Of a DNA stretch of 64,000 nt, positions 16,608 through 25,599 are shown in pieces. Under the pieces are notes generated by a model. The model was not told the origin of the DNA and did no database searches. It worked only from the letters and a program-made list of their open reading frames with translations. The stretch's first letter is position 1; every line of letters starts with the position of its first letter. This DNA comes from Mesosutterella faecium (GTDB taxonomy: Bacteria > Pseudomonadota > Gammaproteobacteria > Burkholderiales > Burkholderiaceae_F), in NCBI RefSeq assembly GCF_022809315.2, contig NZ_JAKZJU020000001.1, positions 1,587,001-1,651,000 of the forward strand. The letters run 5' to 3'. A program made the position numbers and the translations under genes.

Positions 16608-17302
16608 AGCCTCTGACTTTTGCACTTCGCGGCTGGAGCGCCGCAGCTCCCGGCGCGTTGACGGCCCCGGGCGGCCCGGGTCCCTTCGCCTCCCGCTTCA
16701 GGCCGGCCTGCCGCCTGCGCCCCCTTGCGGCCCGAAGGCTCTCGGCCGGCGCGCGGCTTGCCGTCGAGTGCGCCCTTGCAGCCGCAGGCGGCTCAGCCCC
16801 GGGCTTTGCGGTTTTCGCCAGCCGCAGCGCGGAGCTGCCGCGCTGCGAAAAGATTCTCTCCTGCCTCGCGGGGGACGAGGATCCCTCGCCCACCGACTTC
16901 ATGATGTCGGTGCACAATGCGGCGGCGGGTTTTTTCTCCATCGAGGCGCACTGCCGGGTTCCTCATTCTTCGGTCGCGGCCGGGCAGGAGACTTTCTCCG
17001 CGGCGCTCTTTGAGGCTGCCGCGGCGCTTGGCACGGGAGCGGGCAGCGTTCTCGCGGTTTTTTACGAGAACGATCCGCCGCCGGTTCTCGGCCGCTGCTT
17101 CTTGCCCCCGCCGCCGCCCGGCCCCTGGGCCGCGGCCCTGATGCTCGCCCCGGGCGGGGAGCTGCGCGCGCAGCCCTCGGCCGCTGCCGGGGCGGCGGCC
17201 GCGCAGGAGCCAGTCCTGCAGCTTCTTTCCGGGCTCGCCTCGGGCGCGCGGGACTTCGACGTCCGCGAGCCGCGGCGGCTCTGGCGCTGGAGCTGGTCAT
17301 GA
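16604..17302 (+). CDS. apeC: Beta-ketoacyl synthase-like chain length factor (ApeC)
   Basis: 232 residues, GTG start overlapping the previous stop. It matches the short ketosynthase-like family (ketoacyl-synt_2), with the hallmark SPTDFMMSVHNAAAGFFSI segment (about 93-111) and HSSVAAGQETF. It has only the N-terminal half of a ketosynthase and no complete Cys-His-His triad, consistent with the chain-length-factor partner of the ApeO ketosynthase described for the Xenorhabdus and E. coli aryl-polyene systems. Unusually alanine- and proline-rich loops occur near residue 165. Confidence 0.85.
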   Translation: MKPLTFALRGWSAAAPGALTAPGGPGPFASRFRPACRLRPLAARRLSAGARLAVECALAAAGGSAPGFAVFASRSAELPRCEKILSCLAGDEDPSPTDFMMSVHNAAAGFFSIEAHCRVPHSSVAAGQETFSAALFEAAAALGTGAGSVLAVFYENDPPPVLGRCFLPPPPPGPWAAALMLAPGGELRAQPSAAAGAAAAQEPVLQLLSGLASGARDFDVREPRRLWRWSWS

Positions 17303-18096
17303 CTTCGGCGCGGCTTCGGCTTCCCCGCAGGCCCCGGGACTCCTTTGCGGCGCTGCAGCTGCGGCGGCTCGCGACCGGCTTCGGGTGGGCGGTCTTCGGC
17401 CTGGGCGGGCTGGTGCTGTCTCTCACCTGGTTTCGGTGGCTGTGCTGGTCGGAGCCCGACGGGCAGAAGAGGATGCTGCGGGCGAGGCGCACGATCGGCG
17501 CCTCCTTCAGGCTCTACCTGCGGCTGCTGCGGCGGCTTCGCGTGCTCGATCTCGACACCTCGGCGCTTCGCGCCCGGCCGCCGAGCAGGGGCTCGGTGAT
17601 CGTCTCCAATCACCCGACTCTGCTCGACTACGTCTTCATTACTTCCGAGATGCCCGAGACCGACTGCATCGTGAAGGAAGCGCTCGCGCACAATTTCTTC
17701 CTCAAGGGCGTCGTGCGCGCCGCGGGCTATCTCTACAACTCCGAGGACCCGGAGCGGCTGCTGCAGGAATGCGAGGAAAGGCTTCGCGCGGGCGGAACGA
17801 TTCTTGTTTTCCCGGAGGGGACCCGCACCAGGCCCGGCGCTGTCATGAAGTTCCGGCGCGGAGCCGCTCAGATCGCGCTTCGAAGCGGCGGGCTGATCGA
17901 GGCGATTAATATACAATGCTCGGAAAGCTGGCTCGCCAAGGGAGAGCCCTGGTACCGCATTCCCTCCTCGAGGCCGGTGATCAGGCTTGTGCCCGCGGGC
18001 ACAATCGACCCCCGGCGCTTCTGGGACGGCAGCCCCGGCTCGATCCCGGCTGCGGCCCGGGCGCTCACTCGGGAGATTGCGAGGCGGCTGTCCTGA
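17299..18096 (+). CDS. apeD: Lysophospholipid-acyltransferase-like enzyme (ApeD)
   Basis: 265 residues with an N-terminal membrane helix (LGGLVLSLTWFRWLCW). The PlsC-type acyltransferase motif I NHPTLLD (H-x4-D, about 104-110) and motif III VFPEGTRTRPG (about 170-180) are intact. In the ape pathway ApeD is thought to acylate a glycerol-like or sugar anchor at the inner membrane to which the polyene is joined. ATGA overlap with apeC. Confidence 0.9.
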   Translation: MTSARLRLPRRPRDSFAALQLRRLATGFGWAVFGLGGLVLSLTWFRWLCWSEPDGQKRMLRARRTIGASFRLYLRLLRRLRVLDLDTSALRARPPSRGSVIVSNHPTLLDYVFITSEMPETDCIVKEALAHNFFLKGVVRAAGYLYNSEDPERLLQECEERLRAGGTILVFPEGTRTRPGAVMKFRRGAAQIALRSGGLIEAINIQCSESWLAKGEPWYRIPSSRPVIRLVPAGTIDPRRFWDGSPGSIPAAARALTREIARRLS

Positions 18097-18107
18097 TATA
18101 GCTATAT
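18096..18107. promoter_or_regulatory. AT-rich palindrome before the ACP genes
   Basis: A perfect ATATAGCTATAT palindrome sits in the only real gap of the operon, between apeD and apeE, with TATATATCCC following. It could be the -10 region of an internal promoter boosting ACP expression, or an operator. The evidence is composition and symmetry only. Confidence 0.3.
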
Positions 18108-18125
18108 ATCCCAAGGCAACGGCAC

Positions 18126-18398
18126 ATGACGGATAACGTTGAAAATCAGCTGAAATCGCTCATCGTCGAATCGCTTAATCTGGAAGGCGTCAAGCCCGAG
18201 GACATCGAAGACGAGGCCCCTCTTTTTTCCGAAGAGGGGCTGGGGCTTGATTCGATCGATGCGCTGGAGCTCGGCATGGCGGTCAAGAAAAAATTCGGGG
18301 TCGCCATCGGAGGCGAAACCGAGGAAAACCGGAGCCGCTTTCGTTCGGTCTCGACGCTGGCCGACTACATCCGCTCCCAGCAGAGCTTGAAGAGGTGA
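18126..18398 (+). CDS. apeE: Acyl carrier protein (ApeE)
   Basis: 90 residues, acidic, with the phosphopantetheine site GLGLDSIDALEL (Ser43). Typical four-helix ACP size. It is the first of two tandem ACPs in the cluster; in characterised systems one carries the aryl starter and elongating chain. It is preceded by a 29-bp gap with an AT-rich palindrome and followed after 10 nt by apeF. Needs a 4'-phosphopantetheinyl transferase, which is not in this window. Confidence 0.95.
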   Translation: MTDNVENQLKSLIVESLNLEGVKPEDIEDEAPLFSEEGLGLDSIDALELGMAVKKKFGVAIGGETEENRSRFRSVSTLADYIRSQQSLKR

Positions 18399-18408
18399 AA
18401 GACATATC

Positions 18409-18684
18409 ATGGAAAAGTTGAGCCGGGACGAACTCTACCGCGAGCTGCTCGAGGTCCTCGAGAAGTTTTTCGAGGTGGATCCCTCGACGGTCAAGCCCGA
18501 AACGAAGCTCTTCGAAGACCTCGACCTCGATTCGATCGACGCAGTGGACATGGTCGTGCAGATGCAGAAGAAAACCGGGCGCCGCTTCCAGCCCGATGAC
18601 TTCCGCCAGGTGAAGACGGTCTCGGACGTGCTCGACGTGCTGGAGCGGCTGCAGAAGGACGCGCCGGCTGAGGATGCCCGCTGA
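18409..18684 (+). CDS. apeF: Acyl carrier protein (ApeF)
   Basis: 91 residues with the phosphopantetheine attachment motif DLDLDSIDAVDM (Ser42) and a long acidic N-terminal helix. Second of the tandem ACPs. Its 3' end overlaps apeG by 11 nt. Sequence differs enough from ApeE to suggest separate partners for the two carriers. Confidence 0.95.
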   Translation: MEKLSRDELYRELLEVLEKFFEVDPSTVKPETKLFEDLDLDSIDAVDMVVQMQKKTGRRFQPDDFRQVKTVSDVLDVLERLQKDAPAEDAR

Positions 18685-19258
18685 ATCCCACGCCCGGGTT
18701 CTGCGGGCCGCCTCGGCGGCTTTGTCTGCGCTGTGGCCGCTTGCGGTGCTCGCGGGGCTCGCCCTCGGGGCACTGTCCTGGGTGCTGGTTCTGGGGCTCG
18801 TGCTTTTTGGCGTCCGGGCCGCGATGGAGCTTCGGTCCGGCCGCAGAGGAGTCTCTGCGGCCGCGGTCACGGGCGCGGGCGCCGCGGTCTGCGCGGCCGG
18901 ACTTCTTTTCGCGAGGGACGCTGCGGCGCTCTGGTACCCGGTCATCGTGAACGCGGTTCTTTTCTTCGTCTTCAGCTCCTCGCTGATCCGAGGCGTGCCG
19001 GTGGCGGAGCGCTTTGCACGGCTTGCCTCCGGAAAGCCGCTGCCGGCCGCGGCGGTCCGCTACTGCCGCAGGGTGACGCTCGTCTGGTGCTTCTTTTTCG
19101 TCCTGAACGGAGCGGTGGCGCTCCTGACGGTCCTCTCGGGCAGCCTGCGCTGGTGGGGGCTTTGGAACGGCTGCCTCAGCTACCTCTTCATGGGCGCGCT
19201 CATGGCCTCGGAGTACCTGGTGCGAAGGAGGCTGCAGCATGCCGCTGCCGTTCAATGA
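18674..19258 (+). CDS. apeG: Inner-membrane protein of the aryl-polyene cluster (ApeG)
   Basis: 194 residues with about five transmembrane helices (for example LWPLAVLAGLALGALSWVLV and WCFFFVLNGAVALLTVL). The family accompanies aryl-polyene genes and is of unknown biochemical role, perhaps organising the biosynthetic complex at the membrane. Position between the ACPs and the ligase matches ApeG. Overlaps apeF by 11 nt and apeH by 20 nt. Confidence 0.82.
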   Translation: MPAESHARVLRAASAALSALWPLAVLAGLALGALSWVLVLGLVLFGVRAAMELRSGRRGVSAAAVTGAGAAVCAAGLLFARDAAALWYPVIVNAVLFFVFSSSLIRGVPVAERFARLASGKPLPAAAVRYCRRVTLVWCFFFVLNGAVALLTVLSGSLRWWGLWNGCLSYLFMGALMASEYLVRRRLQHAAAVQ

Positions 19259-20534
19259 GTGGCTGAGGGCGGGGGATCCAACGCGTCCGCTGTTTCTTGA
19301 AAAGGGCGGGGCGGTCCCGGCCCGGCTGGTCGCCGCGGAGGCCTCCCGCAGGCTCGCGCTTGTGGAGAGGACGGGCTGGAAGCGCATCGCCGTTCAAAGC
19401 CGGGGGGCTGCGGATTTCCTCGCCTCGTTTGCCGCGGTCCTCTGCGCGGGCCGTACGCCTGTCCTGCCCGGCAGCAGGCGGCCGGACGACGCGGCGCTTG
19501 GCGGCTCGGCCGACGGGATTCTGGGCGGCGGCCCCCGCGGGAGCCTTCCCCGGATCGATCCGGCAGACTCTCCCGCCGCGGGCCTGTCCGAGCTTCCGCC
19601 CGTGCCGCCGGAGGCCGGTTTCGTCCTCTACACTTCGGGCTCGAGCGGCACCCCCAAGGAGGTCCGGAAAAGCGTTGGGCAGATGGACCGCGAGGCGGAA
19701 ATCACCACCGCGCTTTTCGCCTCGAGGCTTGAGGGGCTGGTCTTTGCCGGCACCGTGGATCCGCTCCACATGTACGGGCTTTCCTTTCTGATATGGCTGC
19801 CGATGGCGCTCGGGCTGCCCGTGCTGTCGCGCCGCCTCGAGGTGCCCGAAGACCTTGCGGGCCTCGACTTTCCGACAGCCCTCGTCACGACGCCTACTTT
19901 CCTTCACTATCTGGAGCCCGCCCCCGGGGGCCCCGCCATCCGCTTTCTGCTCACCGCCGGGGGGCCGCTGCCGGCCGAAGACGCGGGCAGGGCCCGCGCG
20001 AGCCTCGGCCTCTGGGCTGATGAAATCTACGGCAGCACGGAGCTCGGCGCCATTGCCTCAAGGCGCTCCTGCGATCCCCCGGGACTGGCGCGCCTCCTGC
20101 CGGGCATTGCCTTTGCCGACGCTAAGCGGGCGCTCATTTCGACCCCGCTGGCCCCCGGAGGCCTGGCGCAGCTCGACGACCGGATTGAGCCCCTCGGGGG
20201 CGCGGCCTTCAGGCTGCTCGGCCGGCGCGACCAGATCGTCAAGGTGGCCGAGCACAGGGTGAGCCTCGAAGAGGTTGAAAGGGCGGCGCAGCTTGAAGGC
20301 CGGGAAGTCCGTGCTCTGCTGGTCGTTCGAAACGGCAGAGCCGCCATCGGGCTTGTGGTCTCGGGCTTTCCCGCGGGGCCCCTGCCGCCCGCTTCGGCGG
20401 CCGCGCTGCGGCGCAGGCTTCTCGCCCGGCTGCCGCTTCCTGCCGTTCCCAGGTTCTTCCGGGGCTGCCCGAGCCTGCCCCGCAACGCGCAGGGCAAGGT
20501 GGAACGGGAGCGTTTACTGGAGCTTTTCAAATGA
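19239..20534 (+). CDS. apeH: AMP-dependent aryl-acid:ACP ligase (ApeH)
   Basis: 431 residues, an ANL-superfamily adenylating enzyme somewhat shorter than usual acyl-CoA ligases. The P-loop is LYTSGSSGTPKEV (about 128-140), followed by DEIYGSTELGAIA (motif A5 region) and the hinge/LGRRDQIVKVAEHRVSLEEVE segment with the C-terminal catalytic lysine region NAQGKVER. It should activate the aromatic starter (4-hydroxybenzoate-like in characterised pathways) and load an ACP. No ammonia lyase is present, so the starter must come from elsewhere, for instance from chorismate. Confidence 0.9.
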   Translation: MPLPFNEWLRAGDPTRPLFLEKGGAVPARLVAAEASRRLALVERTGWKRIAVQSRGAADFLASFAAVLCAGRTPVLPGSRRPDDAALGGSADGILGGGPRGSLPRIDPADSPAAGLSELPPVPPEAGFVLYTSGSSGTPKEVRKSVGQMDREAEITTALFASRLEGLVFAGTVDPLHMYGLSFLIWLPMALGLPVLSRRLEVPEDLAGLDFPTALVTTPTFLHYLEPAPGGPAIRFLLTAGGPLPAEDAGRARASLGLWADEIYGSTELGAIASRRSCDPPGLARLLPGIAFADAKRALISTPLAPGGLAQLDDRIEPLGGAAFRLLGRRDQIVKVAEHRVSLEEVERAAQLEGREVRALLVVRNGRAAIGLVVSGFPAGPLPPASAAALRRRLLARLPLPAVPRFFRGCPSLPRNAQGKVERERLLELFK

Positions 20535-20911
20535 ATGATGCAGAGCGCTGGCCCGAGGAGATCGAGCTGCCCCGCAGCGACGCCTCAGGCGAACTGACCG
20601 TTGTGCTGCGGCTGCAGCCCGGGCTTTTATGGTTCCAGGGGCATTTCCCGGTCCAGCCGATCGCGCCCGGCTTTGCCCAGATTGAATGGGCGCTTTTCTA
20701 CGCCGGCGCCCGGGCCCGGGGGCTGCGGCTGTCCGAAGTGGGCATGATCAAGTTCACCCGCCCCCTTTATCCCGGCGAGCGGGTGCGCCTGAGGCTGCGC
20801 CTGGAGCCTTCGGGCGGGGGCGGGGTCGTGAGATTTTCCTTTGCTGCTCTGACGGCCCGGGGCGAAGTGCCCTGCAGCCGCGGCAGGCTCGTGCTGTGCG
20901 GGGCTTCATGA
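20531..20911 (+). CDS. apeI: Hotdog-fold 3-hydroxyacyl-ACP dehydratase (ApeI)
   Basis: 126 residues with the FabA/FabZ-like hotdog core: LLWFQGHFPVQPIAPGFAQ contains the catalytic His in GHFP, followed by the long central helix (WALFYAGARARGL) and beta strands KFTRPLYPGERV. In the pathway it pairs with ApeP to dehydrate the 3-hydroxyacyl chain at each cycle, giving the polyene. ATGA overlaps on both sides with apeH and apeJ. Confidence 0.88.
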   Translation: MNDAERWPEEIELPRSDASGELTVVLRLQPGLLWFQGHFPVQPIAPGFAQIEWALFYAGARARGLRLSEVGMIKFTRPLYPGERVRLRLRLEPSGGGGVVRFSFAALTARGEVPCSRGRLVLCGAS

Positions 20912-22656
20912 TGAAGGAGGCTCCGGAGTTCAGGCCTGCCGTGGTGATCCCCTGCTACAACCATGGCGCGACCCTGGGACGGGTGCTCGACGCGGTCTCG
21001 CGGCTGGGGCTGCCGTGCCTTGTCGTCGACGACGGCAGCGACGGCGGGAACCGCCGCCTGATCGACGAGGCGGTCTCATCCCGGCCTTTCTGCTCGCTTG
21101 AGCGCCGGACGGAGAACGGCGGCAAGGGGGCGGCCGTCATGCAGGGGGTGGAGGCGCTTGCCGCGCGGGGCTTCACCCACGCGCTGCAGGTCGACGCCGA
21201 CCTGCAGCACAACCTGGCCGACGCTCCGCTGCTGCTCGAGCGCGCGAGGCGCCGCCCCGAGGCGCTCATCTCGGGGCTGCCCGTCTACGACGAGAGCGCT
21301 CCGCTCGGGCGGCGCATCGGCCGGACGGTCACGCAGTTCTGGGTGAGGCTCGAGACGCTCTCCGCGGACATCCGCGACAGCATGTGCGGCTTCCGCGTTT
21401 ACCCGGTCGGCCCCTTCATGCGGGTGATCCGGGCGGGCCGCCCGGGCGGCCGCATGGACTTCGACATTGAAATCCTCGTGCGGCTGCACTGGGCCGGCGT
21501 CCCGATGGAGTTCGTGCCGACGCGGGTCGTCTACCCTGAAGGCGGCGTCTCGCACTTCGATTACCTCAGGGACAACCTGCGCATTTCCGCCATGCACACT
21601 AAGCTCATGCTGGAGGCTCCGGCCCACTGGCTGTCGTCTCTAAGGAGAGGCCGCAGGGCCTCGGGCGGCTGGGAGGCCGCGCCCGAGCGGCACGGGGCGC
21701 CGGGCATCCGGATCCTGCTTTGGATCTACCGGCGCTTCGGCCGGGGCGTTTTCCGCGCCGTGCTGCGCCCCGTCGTTTTCTTTTACTGGGCCACCGGGAC
21801 GGAGGGGAGGCGGGAAAGCGGCCGCTATCTGCGGCTTGTCCGCGGCTTTGCGGGTGCCCGGGGCGCCGTGCTCTCCACAGGCGAGCCGCTTACGAGCTAC
21901 AGGCATTTCCTGCATTTCGGCGAGGCGCTTCTCGACCGGATCCTCGCCTGGAACGGCGAGTTCAGCCTGAGCCGCGACATCGTGCTCGATCAGGGCTCGG
22001 ACCGCGCGCTTACCGTCCGGGCGGGCGCGAGGGGAAAGCTTCTCCTCACCTCCCACTACGGGGTTCCGGAAGTCTGCCGGGCGCTTGCGTGGCGCGACGC
22101 GGGCACGCCCGTTACCGTCGTGCTCTTTGAGGGCAACGCGCAGGCGTTTCGAAAGGAGCTTGAAAAGGAGGCCGGGCTCTCGAGGCTCACGGTGATTTCG
22201 GCCGCGGACTTCGGCCTCGGGACGGCCGCCGAGCTCGAAGGCCGGATCCGCCGCGGCGAGTGGGTGGCCATGGCGGCCGACCGGCTGCCGGCCGGGGCCG
22301 CCCGCGCGCGGAAGGAGCGCTTCATCCGGGTGCCGTTTCTCGGCCGGCCCGCCTGCTTCCCGGCCGGGCCCTACATCCTCGCCTCGCTCCTCGACTGCGA
22401 GGTGGACACGCTCTTTGCCTGCCGGGAGGGACATCGGTTCCGGGTTTCCTGTGCTAAATTGGCCGACAGGGTTTCGCTGCCCAGGCTGGAGCGCGAACAG
22501 GCCCTTAAGCGGCTTGCCGAAGCCTTTGCCTCGAGGCTTGAGGAGCAGGTGCTCAGGCAGCCGCTCGAGTGGTTCAACTTTTACGATTTCTGGGCGGAGC
22601 CTCGCCGGAAGTCCCCGGAGCCGATGGCAGATCTTGGACGACCACTTCAAAAATGA
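20908..22656 (+). CDS. apeJ: Glycosyltransferase family 2 - LpxL-like acyltransferase fusion (ApeJ)
   Basis: 582 residues from ATG 20908, which overlaps the apeI stop. N-terminal GT2 domain (about 1-240): VVIPCYNHGATLGRVL, VVDDGSDGG, the DXD-type VDADLQHN, and the acceptor-binding MCGFRVYP. C-terminal domain (about 270-570) resembles lipid A lauroyl/myristoyl acyltransferases: LLTSHYG as the H-x4-(D/E)-like block, WVAMAADRLP and VRVPFLGRPACFPAGPYILA. The fusion probably builds and acylates the glycolipid anchor of the polyene. Confidence 0.88.
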   Translation: MMKEAPEFRPAVVIPCYNHGATLGRVLDAVSRLGLPCLVVDDGSDGGNRRLIDEAVSSRPFCSLERRTENGGKGAAVMQGVEALAARGFTHALQVDADLQHNLADAPLLLERARRRPEALISGLPVYDESAPLGRRIGRTVTQFWVRLETLSADIRDSMCGFRVYPVGPFMRVIRAGRPGGRMDFDIEILVRLHWAGVPMEFVPTRVVYPEGGVSHFDYLRDNLRISAMHTKLMLEAPAHWLSSLRRGRRASGGWEAAPERHGAPGIRILLWIYRRFGRGVFRAVLRPVVFFYWATGTEGRRESGRYLRLVRGFAGARGAVLSTGEPLTSYRHFLHFGEALLDRILAWNGEFSLSRDIVLDQGSDRALTVRAGARGKLLLTSHYGVPEVCRALAWRDAGTPVTVVLFEGNAQAFRKELEKEAGLSRLTVISAADFGLGTAAELEGRIRRGEWVAMAADRLPAGAARARKERFIRVPFLGRPACFPAGPYILASLLDCEVDTLFACREGHRFRVSCAKLADRVSLPRLEREQALKRLAEAFASRLEEQVLRQPLEWFNFYDFWAEPRRKSPEPMADLGRPLQK

Positions 22657-23273
22657 TCACAAGAAGGCTGTTTTTATTATCTTTTCTGATGTGCAGCCCG
22701 CTCCTCTCGCGCGCAGAGGAGCTCACGCTGGAAAGTCTCTCCAGGCGGCTTTCGGGCGTGCGCACCCTCACGGCTGACTTCACCCAGAACCGGCGCCTGC
22801 GGGCGGCGGCGAGGCCCCTTGTTTCGCGCGGCCGGGTGGCCGTGGTTCAGGGCGCGGGCGTGCTCTGGGACCAGGCCTCGCCCTTTGTGACGCGCACCAC
22901 GGTCACCAGGCAGAAAATCACGATCGAGCTCGAGGGCGGCCGCACCGAAGTGGTCACCTCGAAGTCCAACCCCCGGGCCTTTGCCTTTGCAAGCCTCATG
23001 CAGTCCGTCCTTTCCGGGGACGCTTCGGCCTTTAAAAGCCAGTTTGACGTGAAGAGCCTCAAAGAGCGCCCGGGCGGCCGCTGGGAGCTCGCGCTCGCGG
23101 CGCGGTCCGAGCCCCTGTCGAGAATGTTCTCCCTGGTGCGGATCTCGGGCCGCGAGGCCGTCGAGTCGCTGGAGCTCAGGTCGGCTGCGAAGGAAGTGAC
23201 GCGCATTGACTTCAAGTCCCTGGTTCTTAACGAGGCCCCCGATGAAACGGTCCGCCGTCGTCTCGGTCTTTAA
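22653..23273 (+). CDS. apeL: LolA-like outer-membrane lipoprotein carrier (ApeL)
   Basis: 206 residues from ATG 22653 (ATGA overlap with apeJ). Signal peptide MITRRLFLLSFLMCSPLLSRA. The mature part matches the LolA-like family of these clusters: LSGVRTLTADFTQNRRLRAAARPL, GVLWDQASPFVTRTTVT and an alternating beta pattern of the half-barrel. It presumably ferries the amphipathic polyene-lipid through the periplasm. No apeK thioesterase gene lies between apeJ and apeL. Confidence 0.85.
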   Translation: MITRRLFLLSFLMCSPLLSRAEELTLESLSRRLSGVRTLTADFTQNRRLRAAARPLVSRGRVAVVQGAGVLWDQASPFVTRTTVTRQKITIELEGGRTEVVTSKSNPRAFAFASLMQSVLSGDASAFKSQFDVKSLKERPGGRWELALAARSEPLSRMFSLVRISGREAVESLELRSAAKEVTRIDFKSLVLNEAPDETVRRRLGL

Positions 23274-25599
23274 GGCGGCCGCGGCCAGGCTGCGGACGGA
23301 CTCGGGCGCGGCCTGGGGCTGGGCGGGCGTTGTTTTCGTTCTCTTTGCCTTTCTTCTGATCGCGCTGCCCCGCGTCCCGGTCTCCTCCGACGTGATGGAG
23401 CTGATCCCGGAGCCCGCCGCGGGACAGGTCTCGCGCGCGGAAATCCGCTCTCTCGCCTCTAAAATGGGCCGGCAGGTCGTTTTCGCCGTGTCCGGTCCGG
23501 AGGCCGCGGCCGAGGATTTTTCCAGCCGGCTCTCAAAGCTGCCCGGCTTTTCATCCTTCAGCGGGCGGCTGGACGCGGTCCGCACCCGCGACTCCGCGCG
23601 CTTCCTTTTTGAGCACCGGGCCGCGTTCCTGTCGCAGCAGACCCGCTCGAGGCTCGAGGAGGGGGGCGGCGCGCAGGCCGCGTGGGTGCTTTCGCAGCTC
23701 TATGCGCCGCTTGCGGGCGTGTCCTCCTCGGAGCTCACCCGCGATCCGCTTCTTCTCATGCGCACTTCGAACCTGATCGACCGGGGCGAGGGCGGGCTGC
23801 GCAACAGCGGCGGGTGGCTCACCGGAACAGACTCCGAAGGGCGGACCTGGCGGATCCTGCACGCCGAGGTGGATCCTGCCTTCGCCGGGGCCTCGGAGCT
23901 GAGCGGCCTTGTCGGCTCGATCAAGGAGGCCGAGCGGGAGACCCGGGCGCTTTTCCCCGGGGCGCGCTTTGCCGCTTCGGGGGCCGTCTTTTATTCAGAT
24001 TACGCGGGCAGCAGCGCGCGGCATGATGTTTCCAGGCTCGGGCTCATTTCGCTCGCGCTGCTTCTCGTGCTTCTCGTCGCGGCCTTCCGCTCGGTCCAGC
24101 CGCTCGTGCTGTGCCTCGTCTCCATTGCGGTCGGCGCTGCGGCCGGCGCCGCCGCGACCATCCTGGTCTTCGGGAAGATCCATCTTCTCACGCTCGTGAT
24201 GAGCCTCTCGCTCATCGGCATTTCCGCGGACTACACGACGCACTACTTCACCGCCCGCATGAAGGCCGGGGCCGGCGTTTCGACTTACGAGACGGCCCGC
24301 AGCCTGAGGCCCCTGCTGCTGCAGGCCCTGGCGACCACCTGCGCGGCCTATGCGGCGTTTCTGTTCGCGCCTTTCCCCGGCCTGCGCCAGCTCGGCATTT
24401 TCAGCGTGGCGGGGCTGTGCGCCTCCTTTGTCACCGTCATGGTCTGGTACCCGGGGCTCACGAGGCGCTTCAGGAGCCGCAGCCTTCCATTTGCAGGGGC
24501 GCTCCAGCGCTACGTCGGGCTCTGGCGCGGCGGCCGGGCGTTTCCCTGGGCAGTTCTCGCGCTGCTCGCGATTTTCTCGGTTTCGGGGATTATTCTGGCC
24601 GGGACCGATGACGACATCGGCGCCCTGCAGAGCTCGCCTCCCGGCCTTCGGGCCCAGGAGCAGGTGATCGCCTCGATCACGGGCCGGGACACGAGCCAGC
24701 GCTGGTTCATCGTCCAGGGCAGCACGCCCGACGAGGCGCTCGACCGAAAGGATCTCCTGCAGGCCGGGCTTGTGCGGCTGCGCGCCGAGGGGCTGATCGA
24801 GGGAGCCACGGTGGTGCCGCTGCACTCGCTGCGCGCGCAGCGCGAGGATGCAGCGCTCATCGAACGGGCGATGCCCGAGGTGAAGCGCCGCCTCGCGCAG
24901 GCCGGGATTTCGGTTCGGACGGGCGAGCGGCTGCATCCGCTCGAACTCCGAACCTGGCTGCGCGACTACCTGAGCCGCAGCTGGTCGGGCCTCATCGAGG
25001 GAGGCGTGGGCCGCACCGCCATTCTGGTGCCTGTGCAGGCGGGCCGAAGCGCGAAAGCCGATGAGGCGCTCGCCGCTCTTGCCGGTTCGGTGCCGGGCTG
25101 CGCCTGGGTGGACCGCCGGAGCGATTTTTCTCAGCTTTTCGCCGAGGTCCGCAAGAGCGTGAGCGTGACGCTTGCGGCCGCGGGCGCCGCGATCATCCTC
25201 GCCTACGGCCTGGCCAGCGGGCCGCTGCGGGCCCTGGGGCTGCTGATTCCCTGCGCGCTGTCGATCGCATCGGGGATCGCAGCGCTTGGCTGGGCCGGCA
25301 TGCCGGTGAACATTTTCTCGCTCTTCGCCCTCATCCTGATCCTGGGCATCGGGATCGACTACTCGCTTTTCTTCGGCTCGAAGCAGCGCGATTCGGAGGC
25401 GACGCTTTTTGCCGTCGTGACCGCGATGCTCACGACGGTGGCCTCGCTCGGGATTCTCGTCTTCAGCAGGACGGCGGCCGTCGCGAACTTCGGGCTCGCG
25501 CTCACGGCCGGGGTTTTTGCGGCGTTTCTCGCCTCGCCTGTGACGCTGGCCCTTGAGGCGGCCTTTGAAAGGCGCAGGCGGCAGGGGAGGCGGCCTTGA
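23242..25599 (+). CDS. apeM: MMPL/RND-type exporter (ApeM)
   Basis: 785 residues from ATG 23242, overlapping apeL by 32 nt. It has one N-terminal helix (VFVLFAFLLIALP), a periplasmic loop domain, five or six helices (SRLGLISLALLLVLLVAAF onward), a second helix and loop, and a final helix bundle. The two conserved SSD/MMPL cores are LIGISADYTTHYFTARM and LILGIGIDYSLFFGSKQ. It exports the finished aryl-polyene lipid from the inner membrane, working with the LolA-like ApeL. Confidence 0.9.
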   Translation: MKRSAVVSVFKAAAARLRTDSGAAWGWAGVVFVLFAFLLIALPRVPVSSDVMELIPEPAAGQVSRAEIRSLASKMGRQVVFAVSGPEAAAEDFSSRLSKLPGFSSFSGRLDAVRTRDSARFLFEHRAAFLSQQTRSRLEEGGGAQAAWVLSQLYAPLAGVSSSELTRDPLLLMRTSNLIDRGEGGLRNSGGWLTGTDSEGRTWRILHAEVDPAFAGASELSGLVGSIKEAERETRALFPGARFAASGAVFYSDYAGSSARHDVSRLGLISLALLLVLLVAAFRSVQPLVLCLVSIAVGAAAGAAATILVFGKIHLLTLVMSLSLIGISADYTTHYFTARMKAGAGVSTYETARSLRPLLLQALATTCAAYAAFLFAPFPGLRQLGIFSVAGLCASFVTVMVWYPGLTRRFRSRSLPFAGALQRYVGLWRGGRAFPWAVLALLAIFSVSGIILAGTDDDIGALQSSPPGLRAQEQVIASITGRDTSQRWFIVQGSTPDEALDRKDLLQAGLVRLRAEGLIEGATVVPLHSLRAQREDAALIERAMPEVKRRLAQAGISVRTGERLHPLELRTWLRDYLSRSWSGLIEGGVGRTAILVPVQAGRSAKADEALAALAGSVPGCAWVDRRSDFSQLFAEVRKSVSVTLAAAGAAIILAYGLASGPLRALGLLIPCALSIASGIAALGWAGMPVNIFSLFALILILGIGIDYSLFFGSKQRDSEATLFAVVTAMLTTVASLGILVFSRTAAVANFGLALTAGVFAAFLASPVTLALEAAFERRRRQGRRP

